64,000 nt of DNA from contig VCCP01000007.1 in the NCBI GenBank assembly GCA_005765155.1, positions 2,187,501 through 2,251,500 of the forward strand, given 5' to 3'. The notes beneath the pieces are model-generated. The model saw nothing but the letters and a program-made list of their open reading frames with translations, had not been told where the DNA came from and searched no databases. Each line of letters begins with the position of its first letter. Position 1 is the stretch's first letter. The stretch is from Zelopaecilomyces penicillatus. Taxonomy: Eukaryota > Ascomycota > Sordariomycetes > Hypocreales > Pseudodiploosporaceae. This document shows positions 1 to 10,906 of the stretch, piece by piece. A program made the position numbers and the translations under genes.

Positions 1-387
1 GCAATGCCCCCCCCGATGATGTCACGTAATGGAGCATGGCTTGACTAGTCTTTGCATTTCCAAGAAGGTAAGGAATGAAAGAAAGAAGGGAAGAAGGAAG
101 CAAGAAAGACAAAGCATGAAGTGTCTGTCTCTAATGCGTGCGTACGTATTCGTCGAGCAGACAGCAACCCACCCCTGGTATAGTGACACAAGAGCATATA
201 TAGCATGGGTCCATGTCTCTGATGATCCAATTTGGTTGGCTTGCCTGACCGAACATACCTTACCAATTACCTCTTTTTTATGCAACTATCTAATACACAA
301 TACACTGTCTCTCGCTTGACTCTTTGACGAATTAAAAACTGGCTCGCTTCGGCCCAATTGAAGGACAGCTTAAAAAGGATCACCACA
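1..387. other. Upstream region of the MFS gene
   Basis: No gene is supported here. Short open frames on both strands overlap each other and look random. The stretch is taken as the 5' flank of the transporter gene; a purine-rich tract lies at about 60-115. No clear TATA box was recognised. Confidence 0.5.
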
Positions 388-2268
388 ATGGCTGACAAAA
401 GGGACGCAGAGCAATGGAGCCCTCTGGTAGAAGTGTCGCTTCGACAGAGTTGGTCGATTGCACAAACGTACATTGACATGACAGAGACTCGTCCTCGCAG
501 TTTACTTGGAAGGGAAGACGCTCCAATGGCTGAATTTCGTGATGTTGAGAGAGCAGCTGTGAGGAGGAGCAGTCATGAGGATAGGTCGTCCTGTGTTACG
601 CCCGTTTCGTATGAGCATTGTGTTACACCGCTTTCATATGATGACACTTCTTGCGACCCTATCCAGATATCTTGGGAAGGCGACAACGATCCTGAAAACC
701 CTATGAATTGGACATGGCAGAAGAAATGGGCCACCACGATACTTGTATCATGCTTCACGTTCATATCCCCATTCTCGTCTACCATGGTTACCCCGGCACT
801 TGACGACATTGGACTCGAACTGGGTATTCCAGTGGGTTTTATGAGAGCGCTCGTCATGTCCATTTTCTTGCTCGGCTACGCCCAAGGCCCGTTTGTTCTG
901 GCTCCTCTGTCGGAGATTTTCGGTCGCTTGCCGGTTTTGCAGTACACCAACCTAATCTACCTGGTGTTCAATACAGCCTGTGGGTTTGCAAAGACCAAGA
1001 ATCAGCTTTTGGCGTTTCGGTTTCTTAGCGGTATTGGTGGCAGTGCGCCTCAAGCTGTAAGTCAACACCAATCCTCTCACCTATCCCTATCACTTCCCAG
1101 ATTTTAAAGAAAAATGAAGCTAAAGAATTACTAACAGCTCTGCAACGGAGTCCTGGCAGACTGCTGGAGCAAAGAAGAGCGCGGCAAGGGCCAAGCCATC
1201 TACGGCCTCCTCACCTTCATGGGCCCCGTCGTCGCACCCATCATAGGAGCCTACATCTCCATCAACACCACCTGGCGCTGGATCTTCTGGTCCACGTCTT
1301 GCTTCGACGTGCTCATCCAGGTTCTTGCATTTTTCCTACTCAGCGAAACCTATGCGCCCGTAGTGCTGCGCACGAAAGCCCAACGGCTGCAAAAGGAAAC
1401 GGGCAAAACTTACCTGACGCCCTACGACAGGCCGGACAAGTCGCTAGCAAGTATCTTGCGCAAGAGGCTGGTGTTGCCGTTTATTATGCTGTTTACTCAT
1501 CCTGCGGTGCAGGCGCTGTCGCTGTATAGGGCGTACCTTTATGGAGTGATGTATCTGGTGTAAGTGGTTGATCATTCATGCGAAAGGGGATTGTAGTTAC
1601 TTGAAACTAACACTATTCTGTAGGTTATCCACGTTTGGAGATGTATGGAGAGGCACATACGGCATGGAAAAGGGTATTTCTAGTTTACACTATTTGTCTC
1701 TTGGTGTCGGCTTCATCATTGGATTGCAGATCAGCCATCCTCTCATAGACGGGGTAAGTAGTCTTTTCAAGACACACCGTCTAACAATAGCGCAATCGCT
1801 GATATCTCACAGCTATACGCCCGCTTCAAAGCGTTCTACAAAACAGACGACGGCGTCCCAGAATGGCGTATCCCCCCCATGCTCATCGGCGGCATCCTCT
1901 GCCCAGCAGGCCTCTTCATCTACGGCTGGTCTGCCCAGGCCCAAACCCACTGGATCGTGCCAGACATTGGCTGCGCCATTCTCGCCATGGGCCTCATCAT
2001 CTCCTTTCAGAGCTCGCAGGCTTACATTGTCGATGCGTATACTGCGCAGTACGCTGCCAGCGCTGCAGCAGTGGGGGCGTTTCTGCGCACCATGTGCGGC
2101 TTCAGCTTTCCGCTGTTTGCGCCCAAGCTGTATGAAAGCCTTGGACTCGGGTGGGGGAACAGTCTGCTTGCGTTTTTGACGTTGGGTTTGGCGTTGATGA
2201 GTCCGGTGCTGTTGTGGTTCTTTGGGGAGAGGCTGCGGCGGTGGAGTTGGAGAGGTCTCGATATCTAA
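388..2268 (+). CDS. MFS transporter, DHA1 (drug:H+ antiporter) type
   Basis: Predicted membrane transporter of the major facilitator superfamily, 12-TM DHA1 group; the substrate is unknown. Four exons (388-1056, 1138-1559, 1624-1753, 1813-2268) join in frame to give 558 residues. A hydrophilic N-tail of about 110 residues carries the D-P-E-N-P-x-N-W signature (residues ~101-108) just before the first TM helix. Motif A is seen as LSEIFGR (~174-180), followed by RFLSGIGGSAPQA and, after intron 1, GQAIYGLLTF. The N-tail contains two copies of C-V-T-P-x-S-Y. The ATG at 388 is the first in frame; only a TTG lies upstream. The family exports drugs, toxins or metabolites, but no biosynthetic neighbours suggest a cargo here. 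Confidence 0.93.
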
Positions 2269-3393
2269 TTGGAGAAGGGTTTGATGCGTATACGTGGATT
2301 ATGAACGAAATTGACAGACATACAGAATTATAGTATTTAGTTACTTTTAGTGTAATGTTTATTCTTTAGTCTTCTTTAATTTGTACATTATCATCAAGAA
2401 CGTCACCAAATCATAACCCTAACCTCGGCGGGTCATTGCATGCGATTCATGTGCATGAGCCAAGCCAAGCCAAGCCAAGCCACATGGTTCACGGTCGGCT
2501 CAGCCCTATGGACCTGCAGGTATTTCTTATTTGAGTGGACTACAGAATTCCTAGACAATCCATTGACTTTACATTGATGGCATGTCCTCCAATTTACGAT
2601 GGAGGATGCGATGGGAGCGAGCAAAGAGATTCTCGCCATGCCATCCACTCACCCGTTGTGACAGGATTCAATAATATATGGAGCTCTTGCAGTTATATGA
2701 CCAACAGGTTTCTAATACAGCCAAATTGACTTGCCAAGCCAGATGGTAAGTCGAACCCGCTGCATCATTGGAACAGGTAAGTTGACTGATGAGGTATCCC
2801 TGCCTAGCTGTTGGTCTTTCTGCGAATACTTCAAGCTTTCACCACATCATAGACACCCATCCAACGAGTATCGTACGGGTGTCGATTGGATAGTCTACCA
2901 AATTGAGTTCGACGGGATGGCGGGCTCCACGAGGGAGGCGCCTCGTTCACTGCACAACAATGCCGTTTGTGCCGTTTATGCCGAGATGCTTACATCCTTT
3001 CTATATCTTAGCACTGCTGGTGTCGCATCGTTTCCTTTGGTGTGCTGTTGGGTCATTGAATACGTTGTTGATTCGTCTCGATGGATTTGGAGATGCATAG
3101 GCTCGTTGCAGTCGCTTCCCTTTGCGTCCACCAACAACACAAACAGCATTGCAGACAGCGGGGTAAGAACGCCTCAAATGCGCAACCAACAACACGGCCC
3201 GTATGTATGAGACTACTCAGTCTTACTCCAAGGTCTTATGAAGTCTTTCCCTAGGGTCTCATGAAGAATTCCACTCCCGAGGTATAAAGATGACGCCGGG
3301 AGGTCAGGTTTGCGAATTAACCCCAAGCCTCTAGCCAAGTCTCATTTACCCCTTTCCAGTACATCGACTTCTCATTGATAACCATTTAAACAC
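2269..3393. other. Intergenic region between MFS and secreted-protein genes
   Basis: No convincing gene. A short (CAAGC)n run lies near 2459-2480. An open frame at 2731-3210 on the plus strand has unremarkable composition, no signal peptide and no recognisable domain, so it is not called. The last ~120 bases should hold the promoter of the downstream secreted-protein gene. Confidence 0.5.
3283..3288 (+). promoter_or_regulatory. Candidate TATA box of the secreted-protein gene
   Basis: A TATAAA hexamer lies 106 bases upstream of the ATG at 3394, a plausible core-promoter position for a fungal gene with a leader of about 70-80 bases. It is a sequence match only. Confidence 0.4.
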
Positions 3394-4089
3394 ATGACCG
3401 CCACAATGAAAGCATCCCTCCTGTTCTACGCTTTTGCCTCCCTACTCATGGGAAAAGCGATTGCATCGCCTGCCACTCCTCAAACCGAACCCAGTACCGA
3501 GTCTCGTGACATCTGGCAATATCCACCAGGCATGGCACCGCGAGTGAAATACTTCGCAGTGCCTTGGGAGTACGACATTGACGACATCAAACGCGCCGAC
3601 TTTCTAGGCGCCATATTTGCCTACGAAAACGGCGAAGTATGGCATGCGATACGCCGCAAGCGCCTCTTTCGAATGGCGGACGACATCTACCACGAAATGC
3701 GATGGGCCCCGTTCCCAGCCTCCCATGACGAGCTCATGAGCCCGGAAGAATTGAAGGAATTTCTATCGACACAGGAATCCTACGAAGTCCTCCATGCGGA
3801 GTTTATGCACTATTATAAGCAGACAGAGTTTAACCACGCCCGCTCCCTGTTCAAGCGCCGTGGCAGAGTAGACTGTCTCCATTTGAGGTGTGAAAGCTCT
3901 GAACAGTGCAACAGAAAGTCAGATCATACTGGAAGTTGTAGTCATTGTGATCGATGGGAGGACTGTCGTTGGTTTAGTGTGGGTTTGCCCAACTATGTGG
4001 GAAGCGGGCCCAAGCCATGGTCGGTGCCTGAACCGCAGAAGGGGGAGAAAGTCCCAGAGAAAGGTGCTCAGGGAAGTCCGCAAAAGTAG
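3394..4089 (+). CDS. Secreted cysteine-rich pro-protein, function unknown
   Basis: Single-exon gene for 231 residues. A signal peptide is visible at residues ~5-25 (hydrophobic core followed by A-S); the Met at 5 (position 3406) is an equally good start. The middle region (~40-150) is charged and cysteine-free. All six cysteines sit in 31 residues near the C-terminus: C161, C166, C172, C182, C185, C191 (spacing 4-5-9-2-5). Dibasic sites occur at ~66-67, ~89-90 and ~154-155 (K-R-R), the last just before the cysteine cluster, so Kex2-type processing could release a C-terminal cysteine-rich peptide. The tail after the cluster is Pro/Gly/Lys-rich. The architecture fits an extracellular effector-like or antimicrobial-like protein, but I recognise no family. 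Confidence 0.8.
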   Translation: MTATMKASLLFYAFASLLMGKAIASPATPQTEPSTESRDIWQYPPGMAPRVKYFAVPWEYDIDDIKRADFLGAIFAYENGEVWHAIRRKRLFRMADDIYHEMRWAPFPASHDELMSPEELKEFLSTQESYEVLHAEFMHYYKQTEFNHARSLFKRRGRVDCLHLRCESSEQCNRKSDHTGSCSHCDRWEDCRWFSVGLPNYVGSGPKPWSVPEPQKGEKVPEKGAQGSPQK

Positions 4090-4490
4090 CCCTAGTAGAA
4101 ATTTATAGGAGATTATTGATGAGTGGCAATTACTACGTTTAACACATGCTGCTCTGTGAAGGAATGTAGGGTCTCGCGTTTGTCACTCACCCGGATCTAT
4201 AACAGTGAGTGTAAATTCGTACATTTCTTTAGTGAATTTTCTTTCTCTTGAACTGATTATTAAATTTACAAAGTTTTCTAGCGAAAACATGAAACATGCT
4301 ATTAAGAGAAACTCAGAAGCAATGACGAAGCAAGGTGTAGCAAGAATAAATCAACGTTGAAACAAAATTCCCGTTATAATTACAAAACCGTCCGGCGATA
4401 GTAAACACAAAGAAACAGCGACGTCATTTTCTGTCGACAACTGACAAAGTTCGCAGAAAACAAAAAAATGCTCATGGTACCCATGTACAT
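4090..4490. other. Convergent intergenic region
   Basis: A+T-rich spacer between the 3' ends of two convergent genes. It should contain both 3' untranslated regions; nothing else is supported. Confidence 0.5.
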
Positions 4491-5783
4491 CTATTCCTTT
4501 TCTACAAACTCTGTCAACAACCGTTTCCATCGATTCGTCGCAGTTCCTCTCGTTACGAGACAGTAAAAACTGTCTCTCAACCACGCCGACTCTTCCGCCG
4601 TCATGCCCTGTTGCGCGATCAACTTCAGTGCCTGATAGTAATCATTATGCACCAAGTAGTAAATCCCCCATTTTGCCATCAGAAACCAGAAAACGGATCT
4701 GTCTGCTTGGAATGGAGTGCCCGGGACGTGATCTGGGTCCCGCACAGGAACCCCCTGGTCTATCCAGAACTGGATGCCACGGGTGAGCTCGAGAGTGTTA
4801 TCGTCATTCAGCTCAGCGGTGGCAAAGTTCAAGTAGACGTGTAACGGGGTCGGCCGAGCCATTGAGTGACGAGGACCTTGTAGGGGCTGGCGTTGGCACG
4901 GATCGGCTCCCCATTCGATGCACTTTTGGGCATACACAACTCCGTAGTCGTGCATCTGATGGGCCGCGGCGAAGATTGGCGTGTATGAATGCCATCGTGG
5001 AGTGCCGTCGTCGTTCTCGAGAACCTCCTTGCCGTTTGCACTGGCTCCTCGCTCATGCAGTAGCTCTGCCATGTCGAGGCGATTGTTCATGATCGCGAGT
5101 GTTAAAGGGCATGGCAAATCATAGTCATGCAACCTTTGCAATCGCCTGGGATCTGCCCCGTTATCCAGCAGAAACCGAACCGTATCAATCGATGCCTCGA
5201 TGGCATCCATCACCCGCAGCAGGCAGTTGTCAATATGCAACAAGCCATTCATAGCCGGCGGGGTGGAAACAAGCCCCGAATGAACGAAAACTTTGAGCTG
5301 CTCCACGTTTTCCTTCTGGCAAAGATTTTCCAGGAGATTTTCAACGTCCCTGGTAATCTGTTCTGCCTCCTCGTCGGCGTCTTGGTACTCGCCATTTTCT
5401 ACGGCAAAGTCCAAAGTCGCGCCAAGCTTAATGAGAAGCTCGAAAATCGCCGGGTCCCCCGTCTCGGTGGCTAAATGGAGAGGAAAGTATCTCGGAGGAT
5501 CAAGAAGACTAGGATGATCCCGCATGTAATAATACATTGGGACAGTGACCGAGGCTTCCCAAGACACTGCTCTGCGAAGCAGATCGAGATCTGCATTCAA
5601 GCACGCCCAGCCGACGGCAAGCTCTTTTCTTGACTGGCCCCTGAACATGGTGGGCTCCATTCGGTAGTTCAGGAGCTTGGAGCATTTGCTCAAAGAGGAA
5701 AGATCCCTGAGGCTTAGACGGTCGAGGATTAGATCCAAGATATCGTTCACCATCATATCCAACTTGAGGATAGGTTGCTCCAT
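4491..5783 (-). CDS. F-box and ankyrin-repeat protein
   Basis: Intronless gene for 430 residues. The N-terminus (~9-48) reads as an F-box-like helix set: D-I-L-D-L-I-L-D-R-L, then L-R-D-L-S-S-L-S-K-C-S-K. Ankyrin-like repeats follow, best seen at ~100-127 (PLHLATETGDPAIFELLIKLGA) and ~200-255 (VRFLLDNGADP, PLTLAIMNNRLDMAELLHERGA). F-box/ankyrin proteins of filamentous fungi are usually taken as substrate adaptors of SCF ubiquitin ligases; the target cannot be read from sequence. The ATG at 5783 places the F-box directly at the N-terminus. The gene is divergent from the amidohydrolase gene across a 2.4-kb A+T-rich gap. Confidence 0.85.
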   Translation of the reverse strand: MEQPILKLDMMVNDILDLILDRLSLRDLSSLSKCSKLLNYRMEPTMFRGQSRKELAVGWACLNADLDLLRRAVSWEASVTVPMYYYMRDHPSLLDPPRYFPLHLATETGDPAIFELLIKLGATLDFAVENGEYQDADEEAEQITRDVENLLENLCQKENVEQLKVFVHSGLVSTPPAMNGLLHIDNCLLRVMDAIEASIDTVRFLLDNGADPRRLQRLHDYDLPCPLTLAIMNNRLDMAELLHERGASANGKEVLENDDGTPRWHSYTPIFAAAHQMHDYGVVYAQKCIEWGADPCQRQPLQGPRHSMARPTPLHVYLNFATAELNDDNTLELTRGIQFWIDQGVPVRDPDHVPGTPFQADRSVFWFLMAKWGIYYLVHNDYYQALKLIAQQGMTAEESAWLRDSFYCLVTRGTATNRWKRLLTEFVEKE

Positions 5784-8175
5784 TTTAAACGTTTCGGGAG
5801 TGAGGGTAAACGTTTGAAAAGATTGGAAGAGTTGAGAGAGTCTGGAGGGAAGTTAATCTTCAGAAGTAGAAAGGCTGGGTGGTAGGCAGATGAAGTTGAA
5901 GTGAGAAATTCGAAAGGAGGGTGTTCACATTTACAGGCAGAGAAAGAAAAGTCTTCATGGGTCGATTTGACATATGCTTTTTGCTTCAGTCAAACGCCCA
6001 AAGTAAAAAGTTGGACGTCGGAGATGCGCCAGCTGGCTCAATCTTGACTTTTTGGCACTTTTAAGGTTGATAATATCTGGGAGAGTGCGGCAGCCCCCAC
6101 GCCACTTTGTCAACTCGAACCTTCTTCGAGCAAAACGGTTCAAGCCTCGGGAGATTTTAGGTTTCCAACCGTTTTTTTTTTTCGCTTAACAACTAGCAAC
6201 ACTGATGGCTGCGTTTCCACATTTGAAAGGAGCGTTGGGTTTTTTGACTGTTCTGCCATCACTGAGAAAGAGCAGAGGGCAGATTTTGAAGAGCAAAACT
6301 TAACACCCCCCCTATGTATTTATGTTGACCCCAATGGGAAAGAAGCCTCCTGACAGCTGGCAACTCGACATGGTTATTCAGTTACAACTTTTCAAATATT
6401 AGTGTAAACAATGTGGTTTGCATATTATGGTTATTTGATGCTGGCCAAGAAGACATATTGGCATCTTTCCACTGACAAATTTTCATCTTCAAACACTCAG
6501 CCAAGTAAAGTTTACCATCAGACATCTCCACATAACAAAGTAGGTATCCATGTGCCTCAAATGAGTTGACCACAGGGTGTTATTTCCAACCTAAAATATA
6601 GTAAGCAATGAACTTGCCATGTTGTAACGACGCTACGGCAGCCTCAGTAAATTCGTGGCTGGCATCCGATTCATCACGGCCAGTTCAACATCAAAGCACG
6701 TCCCATATGTATGCCAAGAAGTCAAAACATAACTTTTCCAGAACTCACAGCTACTAAAGCTTGAACGATCGTTAGTAAACGTATTAAAATTAAATGCCTT
6801 TAAGTAGTGTGTGTAAGATATGTGTATGCTCCCAAACAGCTTTGAAGCTGCACAGCATAAAATGTTCAAATCTTATGATACAGAGCACACTTAGCTAATA
6901 TCATCATAATGAGGTGCAGATTTTGCAAATTTTGGCTTGGAACTCTCACTAGCTAAACAGATTTCATATCCTTCGATGATGAGCGTAGCCTGTGACTAAA
7001 TGTCTGATCCGAAAATGTCGTCCTTGTTTTTCTTCTCGCCCATTTCAGCCATTCTCTCAACCTTTTAAAGACAAAGTATATAACTATTACGAATCAAGAA
7101 CTATATATTCGTGCATTGCCGACGCGCCTCTCTCCTTCTTGCCATATATTAGCCATTTCCACCTACTTTCACTTGTACGATGGTAGCGAGTGCCTAATGA
7201 TCAGCTCGAATTTGCATATCCGTACGGCTATGTCAACCCCTTTATTTTCATGTCAATTTCGTACCAAAAATCAAGCTTAAATTAATAAAGGCTAAGATTA
7301 TAATATAGCTGAGATGGGCTTCATTCAGGTTTCACTCATGCGACATGCATTTTCCGATTCTTGATACTCTTCGACAACACACAGAAAGCTTCTAGCTTAT
7401 TTCATAGCTCTCGATGACAGTGTAGTCAATTATCACGATGTACATTAATTTCTTGAATTTTTACAAAGTGAAACCTAATTACGAATTAGCTACATAAGGA
7501 TTCAAGGCCAATCGCAAAAACGATTGATGCCTGGCATCAATCGTCATGTAAATAATATTTTGCTAGACTTGCGAGGGCGGTGAAGTTTGCACATTGCTCA
7601 CTATGGGTAGAGAAGTTAACATTTGTGGACTAACTCTTTCATCTTCTTCTATAGAGCAAACTGACATCTAGTTATCAGACGATACGATATTGGTGAGGCT
7701 TTAGCTACCATCAAGAACTGCCCCTCCCCCACAATTGCACAGAAACCCTTGTCTCCAATTGACGGGCCAATCCGACACCAACCACGACTATCTCGATCTC
7801 AAGTCGGCCTGGGCTGAACCGTCGCCGCGTCATTTGAAGGTGCAGCCACGTACGTTGGAGCGGAGCTTACATAGCTCATGCACGAATAACAAGAACAAAA
7901 TCGTCATATCCACCAATTACAGTTCTGTACTCGATGTTTTACAACGTTATAAGTGCATATCATCATGTACAACTACCTGGTTAATGGTGGACCTTCCTAA
8001 AATAGCAGCAGCCGGACCTGCGTTCCGCCTCTCCGCGGAAGACCGATGCCAGCCTTACTTGAACTTTTACAGGTTCAAATGCCTGCGGTCGCTCTTTTAT
8101 TTCTTGCATCACGCCTACAATTGTGATCAATTACTATCCGGATAGTGATCCTACAATTATACAGTATCTTTGACA
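5784..8175. other. A+T-rich divergent intergenic region
   Basis: About 2.4 kb between divergent genes, clearly richer in A+T than the flanking coding sequence, with many short random frames. An open frame at 7735-8145 (plus) shows no domain and is not called. The one standout is the 25-bp palindrome at 7520-7544, listed separately. RIP-type mutation of an old repeat is possible but was not tested. Confidence 0.5.
7520..7544. repeat. 25-bp near-perfect palindrome
   Basis: Twelve-base arms (ACGATTGATGCC and its exact reverse complement) flank a single central T. It lies 632 bases upstream of the amidohydrolase ATG and about 1.74 kb upstream of the F-box gene. It could be a binding site for a dimeric regulator or a cruciform-forming element. 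No second copy was noticed in the window. Confidence 0.75.
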
Positions 8176-9705
8176 ATGACGAGACGCATCATTCCTCAAT
8201 ACGCCGAGGCCGCCGTTGCCACTCCAGACCAGACGGCATCGCCAGATGTGCGTGTAATGGTCAGTTCTGCACCCCAGGCAACACGGGACAGAGACTACTC
8301 GATGCCTTCCCGAATTGTCTCCACTGGGCTGGGGATTACTGTGCGGAGATGCTCGGATAGAGCCGAAGATGCCGAGTCGCTAGCAAAAAAGAAGATATTG
8401 TACACCATCGTCTCAGCGAAGCTACTGATCCCAGGCGATGGTGAGCCCATGAGAGATGCTACGCTAGTAGTGGAGGACAAGATCATCGTTTGGGTCGGCA
8501 AGACCAGCGAGGTTCCAGACAAATACACCTCCGAACCGCACAAGGCCCAATCCGTCCCCTTCTTGATGCCAGGTCTCTGGGATTGCCACGTCCACTTCGG
8601 TGGCGAGAGTGAGAACCCCAGCGACCCGGCTGCTGCTAGCGCATTGAGCTTCCTATCCGAGAATCCAGCAACATGTGGAGCCAGACTCACAAAGGGCTGT
8701 TGGGAGGCGCTGCAGCGAGGCTACACATCGATGCGAGACGTTGCCGGCCTCGGTTGTGAGGTGTCCAAGGCGATTGAGGATGGCAGCATCGTCGGCCCCA
8801 ATGTCTATAGCTCTGGAGCCTGCCTCAGCCAATTGGCAGGACACGGAGATGTCTTTGCTCTGCCAGCAGGCGATGTCATGCTGAATTTGGGGGTCCAGAA
8901 TATATCACCTGGATTCTACGGGACAAATATGAGCTGCATTGCTAATGGCGTGGATGAGTGCCGTCGTGCGGTAAGACTGCAAATCCGACGTGGAGCCAAG
9001 TGCATCAAAGTGATGGCTTCTGGGGGCGTTCTGTCTCGAGACGACAATCCCTTGTATGCCCAATTCAGCCCAGAGGAGTTGGACACCATTGTGGAAGAAG
9101 CAACACGGATGCATCGCTCCGTCGCCGCCCATGTACATGGCAAGCCAGGCATCTTGGCCGCAGTCAACGCCGGCGTCACCAGCGTCGAACACGTCACCTT
9201 TGCCGACAAGGAGTGCATCGACCTCATCAAGGAAAAGGGCACCATTTACGTTGCCACCCGCTCCATCGTTGACTTCTTGCTCAAGACCGGCGGCGAGGGC
9301 ATGCCAAAAATCATCTGGGAAAAGGCCAAGCTCTGCGGTGCCAACCACCTAAACGCATACAAACTAGCGATTAAGACTGGGGGTATCACTTTCGCCCTCG
9401 GCACAGATGCGCCGCCGGGAGCCAACATGGCCCTGGAGCTGGAGTTTGCCGTTGAAGCCGGACTAACCAACCTCGAAGCCATCAAGGCGGCAACGGCCAA
9501 TGGCCCGCTGACGGTCAAGGGACAGGCACCGTTGACAGGGCAGCTCAAGGCTGGGTATGAGGCGGACATGATTGGCGTGTTGGAGAACCCGGCGGAGGAT
9601 GTAACGGTGCTGCAGAAGAAGTCCAACATTAAGTGGGTGTGGAAGGGGGGCAAGCTGTTCAAGGGTCCGAACATTGGACCTTGGGGTGAGGAGATGGATG
9701 AGTAA
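8176..9705 (+). CDS. Metal-dependent amidohydrolase (prolidase / ochratoxinase-like group)
   Basis: Intronless gene for 509 residues. The amidohydrolase-superfamily metal set is complete: H-x-H at ~138/140 (CHVHF after PGLWD), Lys ~278 in C-I-K-V-M-A-S-G-G, the usual carboxylated lysine, His ~319 (AAHVHG), His ~339 (SVEHVTF) and Asp ~411 (LGTDAPPG). This predicts a binuclear-metal TIM-barrel hydrolase acting on amide or dipeptide-like bonds. The imidazolonepropionase/Xaa-Pro-dipeptidase-like branch to which it appears to belong includes fungal ochratoxinase, but the substrate here is inference. The catalytic part starts at residue ~75; the preceding stretch is an extension with no clear signal peptide. 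The ATG at 8176 is the first in frame. Confidence 0.9.
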   Translation: MTRRIIPQYAEAAVATPDQTASPDVRVMVSSAPQATRDRDYSMPSRIVSTGLGITVRRCSDRAEDAESLAKKKILYTIVSAKLLIPGDGEPMRDATLVVEDKIIVWVGKTSEVPDKYTSEPHKAQSVPFLMPGLWDCHVHFGGESENPSDPAAASALSFLSENPATCGARLTKGCWEALQRGYTSMRDVAGLGCEVSKAIEDGSIVGPNVYSSGACLSQLAGHGDVFALPAGDVMLNLGVQNISPGFYGTNMSCIANGVDECRRAVRLQIRRGAKCIKVMASGGVLSRDDNPLYAQFSPEELDTIVEEATRMHRSVAAHVHGKPGILAAVNAGVTSVEHVTFADKECIDLIKEKGTIYVATRSIVDFLLKTGGEGMPKIIWEKAKLCGANHLNAYKLAIKTGGITFALGTDAPPGANMALELEFAVEAGLTNLEAIKAATANGPLTVKGQAPLTGQLKAGYEADMIGVLENPAEDVTVLQKKSNIKWVWKGGKLFKGPNIGPWGEEMDE

Positions 9706-10260
9706 AATTATTGACGAATCTTGTATATCAATGGGCTTTGGCCTTTTTCTTTTACCGAAAACAGTTCTCCCAGGCTTTTATCAATCCGTAATTATGACAA
9801 CCGGTTATGGATATAGCAAGATCAGAGATTTAGTCGTAGTATGACGAAGCTCAACGGACCATGGTGCGCATCCAAAGCGAGTGGATTCATTCTAATGATA
9901 GGATTTGTTATGCAGGTGCATCTTTTAAAGTAGTCAACCACCATAATTTGCCGTGACTGGAGGTAAACTTGATGGATCGCAATGCACCAGATCACCAAAT
10001 TTGAACAGCTTGGTGTTGAGGATGAACTCCCCCCCAAAGCACCCCCACTTGACCACACCCACATCCGTGCACGGGCCATTTTCAGAACCTCTTATCGATA
10101 GCCTCCATCCTAAATTTTTCCTTCCGTCTTTCTCGAAAATGAAGCCATTCTGATCCTCACCTCCAACCCAAATTCAACAGCCAATTGCCTCTGCGCAGAC
10201 TCTCGCCGTTTTCTCCCCCTCAATCGAATCTCACCGTCTCACCACTCTTCTATTCTCAAT
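9706..10260. other. Intergenic region upstream of NIP7
   Basis: Holds the 3' end of the amidohydrolase transcript and the promoter of NIP7. The last 150 bases are C+T-rich, as is common just upstream of highly expressed fungal genes. No gene is seen. Confidence 0.5.
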
Positions 10261-10906
10261 ATGCGGCCTCTCACCGAGGAAGAGACGCAGACCGTCTTCA
10301 AGAAGCTCGCCGAGTACACTGGTGCCTCGCTCAAGAATCTGATTGCGCCGCTCGACGACGGCCCCAATGCCGACCGAAATGTATTCCGATTGTCGCAAGG
10401 CCGCGTCTACATTGTGCGCCTCTCCATGGCGAATCTGGCAACCTCGGTAGCTCGCGATAACCTGCTCTCTCTGGGGACATGTCTAGGTAATTAGCAGCCA
10501 TTCTATATTCAACTCGCACCCCCAAGAACGCAAGCACTGTTTGCTAAGCTCGCAATCGTTCATAGGAAAATTCACAAAGACTGGCCGTTTCCGAATTCAC
10601 ATCACAGCCCTCCCCGTTTTGGCCTCACACGCACGCTACAAGATCTGGATTCGCCCCAACGGTGTCATGCCCTTCCTGTATGGCTCCAATGTCGTCAAGG
10701 CTCACGTCGGCCGTTTCACCGAGGACTGCCCCGAGCACCAGGGCGTTGTTGTATACACTATGGATGATGTCCCACTGGGATTTGGTGTCACGGCGAGAAG
10801 TGTTGCCGAGAGCCGACGGCTGGATCCTACGGGCATTGTGTGCTTCCGACAGTCAGACTGTGGAGAGTATCTGCGTGACGAAGACACCCTGTTTGCCTCT
10901 GGGTAG
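10261..10906 (+). CDS. NIP7: 60S ribosome biogenesis factor Nip7
   Basis: Nip7 is a nucleolar factor needed for 27S pre-rRNA processing and 60S subunit assembly. Two exons (10261-10486 and 10566-10906) encode 188 residues, close to the usual ~180. The N-terminus M-R-P-L-T-E-E-E-T and the L-x-x-Y-x-G stretch are typical. The C-terminal half is the RNA-binding PUA domain (~95-175), with W-I-R-P-N-G-V-M-P-F-L-Y-G and the G-V-V-V-Y-T-M-D-D-V-P-L-G-F-G-V run. The intron splits the Gly codon of G-T-C-L-G. A housekeeping gene with no functional link to its neighbours. Confidence 0.96.

Noticed and set aside
2731..3210. 159-residue plus-strand open frame
   Set aside because: No signal peptide, domain or convincing composition; overlaps other random frames in a gap.
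8072..8087. CAGG-TTCAAATG-CCTG hairpin resembling a tRNA T arm
   Set aside because: The stem pairs, but no matching acceptor stem or A box lies at the right distance.
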